NCBI GenBank assembly: GCA_036389695.1
Contig: DASVWG010000368.1
Coordinates: 1-17,340, forward strand
DNA length: 17,340 nucleotides
Direction of reading: 5' to 3'
Source: JALZHR01 sp036389695
GTDB taxonomy: Bacteria > Acidobacteriota > Blastocatellia > Pyrinomonadales > Pyrinomonadaceae
The notes under the pieces are model-generated. The model ran no database searches. It was given only the letters and a program-made list of their open reading frames with translations, and had not been told where the DNA came from. Positions 1 to 5,757 of this stretch are shown in pieces. Numbering within the stretch: position 1 is the stretch's first letter; every line of letters starts with the position of its first letter. The position numbers and the translations under genes were made by a program.

Positions 1-18
1 TGAACTTTTAATAAACTT

Positions 19-2016
19 ATGACTTTTGAAGCAGACAAAATCGGGCAAGCTATTGAAGACAATCACGGCATAATAAATCAATATGTTCAAACCTCTGCGA
101 ATGAGCCTAGACCTTTGCCGAACTCAATTCCGACAATCAACAACTTCGTCGGACGCGAGGACTCTCTCACTGATTTGCGCGAAGCTTATCAAAACGGCAC
201 GCGCTGTTTTGTTCTGCATGGCACGGGCGGCGTCGGTAAGACGGCTTTGGCTTTACGATTTGCTGGAGAAATCAAGGGTGAATACGAGGCGAAGGTTTTT
301 GTCGATATGCAGGGCATGAGCCAAAATCCGCTCTCTGCGCGCGACGCGATGTTTGATATTGTCGTCAGGCAGTTCGGGCAGGAAGTTCCCGCCGACATTC
401 CCGCCGCGCAGCTTAAAAATCTTTTCGTTCAACTGGCGCAGAGCCAGCCGACGCTGATTGTACTGGACAACGCCGAAAAAAAGGAATCGGTCGAGGCTTT
501 GATGCAAGCCGGAGCGTGTTTCATCGTCACTTCGCGGCAATCGTTTGCTTTGACAGGCGGCAAAAGCAAGCAAATCGTGAAAATGTCGTCCGAAGACGCG
601 CGAAAGCTTCTCTTCGAAAACGGCGGCGGCGAAGAACGCTTTGAAGGTCAAGCCGATAATCTAGCTTATCTGGCGGGCTATCTGCCGATGGCTCTCAAGC
701 CTCTGGCGGCACTGCTGGCAGAAGACGAATTGGAAACGGCGGCAAATTTGATTGAAAAATATCGCAGCAAACAGGCGCTTTTAAAAGAGCGCGTCCCCGA
801 TTACGAAGGTTTGACTGTCGAAGCATCGTTTGAACTCAGCTACGAAGCCATGCCCGACAATATGAAAGAACGCTGGCGGCGCTTGTCCATCTTTCCGGCA
901 GATTTTACCGAAGCGGCAATCGCGGTGGTTTTGAACATTTCCGCAGACGAGGCAAAGGAAACGCGGAAACTGCTTCGCAAATTCAACCTTCTCGAAGTCA
1001 ATCCCGAAATAAAACGCTTTAGTCTGCACGATTTGATGCGCGTCTTTACCGATGCGAAGCTTTCCGCCGACGAACGCTTTCAGACACAGTTTCTCCACGC
1101 GGCATATTATGTCGAAGTTCTCTATTTCACTAATGAAATAAGGGCGAATGACCGCGAAAACGGATTTCTCATATCTTTGAGATTGATTGACACAGAATGG
1201 AACAATATCACGACCGGACAAAAATGGACGGCGGATAATACGGAAAGACATAACGCAATCGCCGAGCTATGCTGTCACTATTCAGTTCATGAGCTTCTTA
1301 CTTTGCGTCTTATCCCAAGAGAATCTATTATCTGGCAAACATCATCTCTCAAAGCCGCCGAAAAAATTAACCATAAAATTTTTGAAGGTAATTTTTCGCA
1401 AAACCTAGGTGTTGCTTACAACAAATTAAGCGAATATCGAAAGGCAATTGAATATAATGAGCGGGCACTAAATATTGCCCGTGAAATCTCTCATCGACAA
1501 GGCGAGGGACAATGCTTAGGCAATCTGGGACTTGCTTACTACCGTTTAGGTGAGTATCAAAAAGCAATTGAGTATCACGAGCAGTCTCTAATAATTAAAC
1601 GCGAGATGGGAGACCGTTTGGGCGAAGGTGCCAGCTTAGGCAATTTGGGAATTGCTTACTACCGTTTAGGTGAAAAAGCAATTGAGTATTACGAGCAGTC
1701 TTTAACAAATTCCCGCGAAATTGGTAATCGTTTGGGCGAAGACAAAACTTTGGGGAATCTGGGAATTGCCTACCACAGTTTAGGCGATTATCAAAAGGCG
1801 ATTGATTATCACGAGCAAGCATTGAAGATTTCCCGCGAGATTGGCGACCGTTTAGGTGAAGGTCAGGATTTAGGCAATCTGGGAAATGCTTATTACATCT
1901 TAGGCGAAAGGGAAAAGGCTTGCAATTTGTTGAAAGAAGCAGTAGCTATCTTGGAAGCAATTGAATCGCCCGACGCGAATGTTTACCGGCAAGTGATTGA
2001 GGAAAACTGTCATTAA
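19..2016 (+). CDS. STAND-class NB-ARC ATPase with C-terminal TPR array
   Basis: This is a nucleotide-dependent signalling switch of the NB-ARC/STAND type, presumably cytoplasmic. Visible motifs, in order: FVGRE (43-47), Walker A GTGGVGKT (68-75), Walker B-like LIVLDN (146-151), a TSR sensor-like motif (171-173), a GLPL-type GYLPMAL (220-226) and a winged-helix-type LHDLM (336-340). A helical linker follows to about residue 455. About five 40-residue TPRs built on the theme NLGxAYxxLGEYQKAIEYxEQ then run to the C-terminus. The N-terminus before FVGRE is only about 42 residues, with no recognisable TIR, caspase, nuclease or protease effector. An in-frame TGA lies at bases 1-3 and no clear Shine-Dalgarno is seen before the ATG, so the start is the first available one and an upstream effector gene cannot be excluded. 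The NB-ARC half looks richer in GC than the AT-rich TPR half. In this class the TPRs sense a ligand and the ATPase oligomerises; the ligand here is unknown. A TAA is followed directly by TAG. Confidence 0.88.
   Translation: MTFEADKIGQAIEDNHGIINQYVQTSANEPRPLPNSIPTINNFVGREDSLTDLREAYQNGTRCFVLHGTGGVGKTALALRFAGEIKGEYEAKVFVDMQGMSQNPLSARDAMFDIVVRQFGQEVPADIPAAQLKNLFVQLAQSQPTLIVLDNAEKKESVEALMQAGACFIVTSRQSFALTGGKSKQIVKMSSEDARKLLFENGGGEERFEGQADNLAYLAGYLPMALKPLAALLAEDELETAANLIEKYRSKQALLKERVPDYEGLTVEASFELSYEAMPDNMKERWRRLSIFPADFTEAAIAVVLNISADEAKETRKLLRKFNLLEVNPEIKRFSLHDLMRVFTDAKLSADERFQTQFLHAAYYVEVLYFTNEIRANDRENGFLISLRLIDTEWNNITTGQKWTADNTERHNAIAELCCHYSVHELLTLRLIPRESIIWQTSSLKAAEKINHKIFEGNFSQNLGVAYNKLSEYRKAIEYNERALNIAREISHRQGEGQCLGNLGLAYYRLGEYQKAIEYHEQSLIIKREMGDRLGEGASLGNLGIAYYRLGEKAIEYYEQSLTNSREIGNRLGEDKTLGNLGIAYHSLGDYQKAIDYHEQALKISREIGDRLGEGQDLGNLGNAYYILGEREKACNLLKEAVAILEAIESPDANVYRQVIEENCH
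1395..1950 (+). repeat. Tandem 120-bp TPR-coding repeats
   Basis: About five tandem units with a 120-base (40-residue) period encode the TPR array of the NB-ARC gene. Neighbouring units share near-identical stretches, for example the word coding YYRLGE around 1540 and 1660. The unit starting near 1640 is six bases shorter: LGEYQKAIEY becomes LGEKAIEY, an in-frame loss of two residues in the helix A/B turn. Confidence 0.8.
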
Positions 2017-2033
2017 TAGTGGTAAATCGGTAA

Positions 2034-2363
2034 ATGCTGAGTGGTAAGTTGTGTGGATTTATCTGCCGACCTATCGAAATGACTGGCAGGTTTGTTGAGA
2101 TGAGTTGCCGACGTGTTTTTTCATTTACCGACGCGTTTAAAGAGGCGGCTCTGAATCAGAAAGCGAGCGGGCAAAGCGCGACCGTCGGCGCGACTGCCGG
2201 AATTGATACGGAAATCGAGCGCGGGATGGACGCGGCGACGATTGTGGACGCGATAATGCAGAACGTTTATCGAAACAATCCGGTCAAACTAGCCGCGTGG
2301 GCGCAGGCGCGGCATATCAAACGCTCGCCGCAGAGAAAACCCAAAGCGACTCAACAACCGTGA
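2034..2363 (+). CDS. Small hypothetical protein, possibly a C-terminal gene remnant
   Basis: A 109-residue ORF lies 17 bases after the NB-ARC gene. I do not recognise a named family. The first 30 or so residues are rich in Cys and Met and look non-native; ATGs at 2079 and 2100 are equally possible starts and none has a convincing ribosome site. From about residue 33 it reads like real protein: a helical, Ala-rich stretch with DAATIVDAIMQNVYRNNP, then KLAAWAQARHIKRSP and a basic tail. The KLAAW...ARHIKRSP ending resembles, from memory, the C-terminal ends of longer hypothetical proteins in related bacteria. The ORF may therefore be a decayed fragment that lost its N-terminal part. It could alternatively be a genuine small protein co-transcribed with the NB-ARC gene. 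There is no membrane segment or signal peptide. Confidence 0.4.
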   Translation: MLSGKLCGFICRPIEMTGRFVEMSCRRVFSFTDAFKEAALNQKASGQSATVGATAGIDTEIERGMDAATIVDAIMQNVYRNNPVKLAAWAQARHIKRSPQRKPKATQQP

Positions 2364-2373
2364 CAACTTAAAG

Positions 2374-2490
2374 AGTGACGCGGTGACACGGGGACGCGGA
2401 GATAGTTTGCTATAAGTGCAATTCCATTTTTATTCTGGATTTGCGCAGATAATTTTTCCGCGTCTCAGCGTCTCGCTTTCTCCGCGTCGC
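2374..2490. repeat. Degenerate heptamer inverted repeat (GACGCGG type)
   Basis: The spacer holds short GC-rich words on the left (GTGACGCGG, GTGACACG, GGGACGCGGAGA, about 2374-2402) and their approximate complements on the right (TCCGCGTCTCAGCG, TCTCCGCGTCGC, about 2457-2490), with an AT-rich middle. The arms pair imperfectly. The pattern resembles the short tandem heptamer repeats known from cyanobacterial spacers. It could fold as a hairpin after the small ORF at 2034-2363. Confidence 0.5.
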
Positions 2491-2499
2491 TTCTTTCGC

Positions 2500-2513
2500 T
2501 ACCCGAACGGGTA
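2500..2513. promoter_or_regulatory. Palindrome TACCCGAACGGGTA, possible operator
   Basis: This is a 6+2+6 perfect inverted repeat (TACCCG, AA, CGGGTA), 54 bases before the ATG of the hydrolase gene. Size and place fit a binding site for a dimeric regulator. It could also be part of the adjoining repeat. No promoter hexamers stand out next to it. Confidence 0.2.
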
Positions 2514-2567
2514 AGTTGTGAAAAACATTTGGAACACAGGTTTTCCGGCGGCGTAAAAGAAACTGTT

Positions 2568-3539
2568 ATGAGAAAAGCCATTTATATTTTATCGTTTCTT
2601 TTGTTGCTTGCCGGCGGCTGTTTGGCGCAGGCAAATGTTGTTAATAATGACGTTTCGTCGGCTTTGGTGAGAGTCGCGGCGAAGCCGGAAAAGGGGTTTG
2701 CTTACCCGTATTATTTGTATGTTCCGCCGGAATTGCGCGAGGCTGCGGCGCGTAAAATGCGGCAGACGATTCTGGTTTTGCCGAATAATACCGGAAAGCT
2801 TGACGACGCGCTGGAAGCTCACGAAGCGGACGTGAAAAAGCGGATGGCGATGAGCGGCGCGGCGGCTTCCTTTTTGAAGGTGGCGGTTTTGATGCCGGTT
2901 TTTCCGCGTCCGAAAACCGATTGGCGGATTTACACGCACGCGCTCGACCGCGACGCTTTAATCACCGGCAGGAAAGAATATCAACGTTTCGATTTGCAGT
3001 TGATTGCGATGATTGACGACGCGCGCGGGCGTCTGGCGAAAGAAGAAAATCTGAAATTCGACAAGCGCGTTTTGCTCAACGGCTTTTCGGCGCAGGCGAT
3101 GTTTGCCAATCGTTTTACGTTTCTGCATCCGAAGCGCGTCAAAGCGGCGGCAATCGGCTCGCCCGGCGGCTGGGCGATTGCGCCGGTCGCGACTTTTAAA
3201 GAAAAAACTCTGCGTTATCCAATCGGCACGGGCGATTTTAAAACGGTGGCGGGCAAAGAACTGGATTTGAAAAGCCTGCGGAAAGTTCCGCTTTTTATCT
3301 TTCTCGGCGACGCGGACGACAATGATTCGGTCGTTTTCGGCGATTCTTACGAGGAAGAAGACAAAAATCTGATTTTCGAGCTTTTCGGCAAAACGCCGGT
3401 CGAGCGCTGGACGATTTCCAAAGCGCTCTACGAGCAGAGCCGTCTGAACGCCGAATTCCGGCTCTACCCGAACGTCAAGCACACCGTCACGCCCGAAATG
3501 CGCGACGACATCAGAGCGTTTTTGTTAAAACATAAATAG
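2568..3539 (+). CDS. Secreted alpha/beta-hydrolase, esterase/depolymerase-like
   Basis: This is a 323-residue exported hydrolase. The ATG at 2568 is preferred over an in-frame TTG at 2529 because a typical signal peptide begins there: MRK, a hydrophobic core, and either LAGGC (Cys18, fits a loose lipobox) or a signal peptidase I site after CLAQA. Whether it is lipid-anchored is open. The nucleophile elbow is GFSAQ (172-176, Ser174). An acidic loop FLGDADDND (245-253) probably supplies Asp, and KHTV (His305) near the C-terminus completes a Ser-Asp-His triad. The fold resembles the poly(3-hydroxybutyrate) depolymerase / feruloyl esterase-like side of the superfamily; the substrate cannot be told. 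It stands between two spacers with hairpins, so it is probably its own unit. The 3' end abuts the palindromic element at 3543. Confidence 0.75.
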   Translation: MRKAIYILSFLLLLAGGCLAQANVVNNDVSSALVRVAAKPEKGFAYPYYLYVPPELREAAARKMRQTILVLPNNTGKLDDALEAHEADVKKRMAMSGAAASFLKVAVLMPVFPRPKTDWRIYTHALDRDALITGRKEYQRFDLQLIAMIDDARGRLAKEENLKFDKRVLLNGFSAQAMFANRFTFLHPKRVKAAAIGSPGGWAIAPVATFKEKTLRYPIGTGDFKTVAGKELDLKSLRKVPLFIFLGDADDNDSVVFGDSYEEEDKNLIFELFGKTPVERWTISKALYEQSRLNAEFRLYPNVKHTVTPEMRDDIRAFLLKHK

Positions 3540-3542
3540 TAA

Positions 3543-3639
3543 AAAGGCAGAAACGCGACAGTTATGGAGCGTGTTTTGAATTTAGCGATTGGACAAGCTA
3601 AAGTTTGACACGCTCCATAACTGTCGCGTTTCTGCCTTT
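3543..3639. repeat. Palindromic element, copy 1 (MITE/REP-like)
   Basis: The arms are perfect 32-base inverted repeats: 3543-3574 begins AAAGGCAGAAACGCGACAGT and ends GAGCGTGT, and 3608-3639 is its exact complement. The spacer is 33 bases and contains a further TTTAGC/GCTAAA pair. A second copy lies at 11909-12035. The element starts three bases after the TAG of the hydrolase gene. There is no coding capacity and no obvious target-site duplication. As RNA it would be a very stable hairpin and could end transcription or protect the 3' end. Confidence 0.9.
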
Positions 3640-3664
3640 ATTTATAGTCTGGATAAATCGAAAC

Positions 3665-3697
3665 GGATAGTGGATAATGAATAAAATTTCACTATCC
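3665..3697. repeat. GGATAGTG/CACTATCC hairpin in the S9 leader
   Basis: Eight-base arms (3665-3672 and 3690-3697) enclose a 17-base AT-rich loop. The left side reads as degenerate heptamers (GGATAGT, GGATAAT). It lies 24 bases before the S9 gene start codon, just upstream of its ribosome site, so it may affect the 5' leader, or it may simply be another spacer repeat. Confidence 0.5.
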
Positions 3698-3709
3698 ATT
3701 TTTATTTTC

Positions 3710-3716
3710 GAGGAGA
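3710..3716 (+). promoter_or_regulatory. Ribosome binding site of the S9 peptidase gene
   Basis: GAGGAGA, with AGGAG at 3711-3715, sits six bases before the ATG at 3722. This decides against the upstream in-frame ATG at 3677. Confidence 0.75.
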
Positions 3717-3721
3717 AAAAG

Positions 3722-5668
3722 ATGAAAAAGCTTTTCCTGTGGCTTCTGGTTTTGAGCGCGTTTTCGATTTCGACGGCGGCGCAGAATTATACGATTCAGC
3801 AATATTTAAATATTCGCTCGGCAACCTCGCCCGCTCTTTCGCCGGACGGCAGGCGAATGGCTTATCTGACGAACGTGACCGGAACGGCGCAAATCTGGAT
3901 GATGGATTTGCCTTCCGGAGCGCCGAAACAAATTACAAATTACGACGACAACGTCGGTTTTGTGCAGTGGTCGCCCGCCGGAAACGGTCTGATTTTCGGC
4001 AAAGCGCGCGGCGGCGACGAAAATACGCAGCTTTTCCTGATGGCGAATGACAGCACGAACGTCCGGCAGCTGACCGACGACCCGAAAGTGCGTTACAACT
4101 TCGGCGGCTGGTCGAAGGACGGCAGAAAGATTTATTACGCCTCGAACAAGCGCGACCGTAACTACTTCGATATTTATTCGATGCAAATCGAGACGGGAAA
4201 AGAAGAGCTTATCCTTCAGCAAAACGGCAGCAACAACGTCGCCGCCGTCTCGGACAACGGCAGACTGATTATCATCTCGCGCAGCGGGACGGAGTTGAGC
4301 CTCGATAATAACCTTTATCTCGTTGACGTCGAGACGAAAAAAGAGACGCTTCTGACGCCGCACACGGGCGCGAGCCAGTTCGGCGACGTCGAGTTTTTGC
4401 CTGACGGCGATTCGATTGTTTTATCGGCGAACAACGAGCGCGAGTTTGCCTCGCTCGCGCAGATTGAAAACCTTCGCAGCGATGCCGAAAATAAAATTTT
4501 CTATGTCGATAAAACCGCCGCGTGGGACACCGAAGGCATCAAGGTTTCGCCGCGCGGCAATCTGCTGGCTTACACCGTCAACCGCGAAGGCTTCAGCGAG
4601 CTTAATCTTAGAAAAATCGAAACGGGCGGCAAACCGCTGATTTCCAATCTCAATTTCAAAGACGAAACCGTCAAGCTGCCCGCGCGCGGCATCGTCGGCA
4701 ATCCGACGTTTTCCGGCGACGGCAGCAAGATGGCTTTTACCTTTTCCGCCTCGAAATACAACACCGACATCTGGCTTTACGATTTGAAGTCGAAAAATTT
4801 AACTCAAATCACGCGAAGCGACCGCGCCGGAATCGCGCCGGAATCGTTTGTCGAGCCGCAATTGATTAAATACAAAACCTTCGACGGGCGCGAGATTCCC
4901 GCCTGGTATTACAGACCTGAAAAAATAGTCGGGAAATTAAATAGTCAGGCTGGAAATTTCTCAATCGGCGTGCGCCCGACAAGAAATCTGCCCGTCATCG
5001 TCAACGTTCACGGCGGACCGGAAGGACAGGAGCGACCGGGCTTTAACCCGCTGACGCAGTATTATCTGTCGCGCGGCTACGCCGTTCTCGCGCCGAACGT
5101 GCGCGGCTCGACCGGCTACGGAAAAACTTTCACGCATCTGGACGACGTGGAAAAACGCGAAGATTCGGTCAAAGATTTGGCTTACGCCGTCGAATGGCTG
5201 AAAACTCAGGGCGGCGCCGACGCGAAACGCATCGCCGTGACGGGCGGCAGTTACGGCGGTTATATGACGATGGCGGCGATTACGCTGTATCCCGAGCTGT
5301 GGGCGGCGGCGGTCGATACGGTCGGCATCGTCAACTGGGAAACTTTTCTGAAAAACACTTCCGGCTATCGCCGCCGCCAGCGCGAAGTCGAATACGGAAT
5401 GCTCGATAAAGACATCGAATTCCTGCGAAAAATCTCGCCGATTGCCAAAGTCGATAAAATCAAAACGCCGCTTTTCGTCATTCACGGGAAAAACGACCCG
5501 CGCGTGCCTTACACGGAAGCCGAGCAAATCGTCAAAATCTTAAAACAGCGCGGCGCCGTCGTCGAATACAAACTTTTCGACGACGAAGGTCACGGCATCT
5601 CGAAACTAAAAAATCGGCTTGAGCTTTACCCGCTCGTCGCCGATTTTCTCGATAAATATATGAAGTAA
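3722..5668 (+). CDS. Secreted S9 family peptidase (prolyl oligopeptidase / acylaminoacyl-peptidase type)
   Basis: This is a 648-residue serine peptidase that cleaves peptides, typically releasing dipeptides or blocked residues. The ATG at 3722 follows a good ribosome site and opens a signal peptide (MKK, hydrophobic core, STAAQ), so the enzyme is exported, probably to the periplasm. Residues about 30-390 form a beta-propeller with PD40-type repeats (SPDGRRMAYLT, GWSKDGRKIYYAS, SGDGSKMAFTFS). Residues about 400-648 are the alpha/beta-hydrolase domain: NVHGGPEGQ (oxyanion region), RGSTGYG, GGSYGGYM with nucleophile Ser510, HGKNDPRVP with Asp592, and DEGHG with His624. All catalytic residues are present and the length is normal for S9B/S9C enzymes. 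It converges with the gene at 5758; a shared palindrome lies between them. With the M19 dipeptidase and the OPT transporter it suggests peptide scavenging. The exact specificity is not readable. Confidence 0.93.
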   Translation: MKKLFLWLLVLSAFSISTAAQNYTIQQYLNIRSATSPALSPDGRRMAYLTNVTGTAQIWMMDLPSGAPKQITNYDDNVGFVQWSPAGNGLIFGKARGGDENTQLFLMANDSTNVRQLTDDPKVRYNFGGWSKDGRKIYYASNKRDRNYFDIYSMQIETGKEELILQQNGSNNVAAVSDNGRLIIISRSGTELSLDNNLYLVDVETKKETLLTPHTGASQFGDVEFLPDGDSIVLSANNEREFASLAQIENLRSDAENKIFYVDKTAAWDTEGIKVSPRGNLLAYTVNREGFSELNLRKIETGGKPLISNLNFKDETVKLPARGIVGNPTFSGDGSKMAFTFSASKYNTDIWLYDLKSKNLTQITRSDRAGIAPESFVEPQLIKYKTFDGREIPAWYYRPEKIVGKLNSQAGNFSIGVRPTRNLPVIVNVHGGPEGQERPGFNPLTQYYLSRGYAVLAPNVRGSTGYGKTFTHLDDVEKREDSVKDLAYAVEWLKTQGGADAKRIAVTGGSYGGYMTMAAITLYPELWAAAVDTVGIVNWETFLKNTSGYRRRQREVEYGMLDKDIEFLRKISPIAKVDKIKTPLFVIHGKNDPRVPYTEAEQIVKILKQRGAVVEYKLFDDEGHGISKLKNRLELYPLVADFLDKYMK

Positions 5669-5752
5669 GGGATGAAGGATGAAGGATGAGGGATGAATTA
5701 AAAGATAGTTAATAGTTCTTTATTCATCCCTCATCCTTTATCCCTCATCCCT
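5668..5752. terminator. GGATGA-heptamer palindrome, bidirectional terminator candidate
   Basis: A 31-base left arm (5668-5698), made of tandem GGATGAA-like heptamers, pairs with the right arm (5722-5752) except at two positions, across a 23-base AT-rich loop. It lies exactly between convergent genes: the stop codon of the S9 gene is at its left edge, and its right edge is five bases from the stop of the minus-strand gene. A CTTTTCT run follows on the plus strand. It probably ends transcription from both sides. The heptamer make-up resembles dispersed spacer repeats. Confidence 0.7.
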
Positions 5753-5757
5753 CTTTT

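Noticed and set aside
2374..2490. CRISPR array or att site
   Set aside because: The words are degenerate, without regular repeat-spacer layout, and no cas or integrase gene is near.
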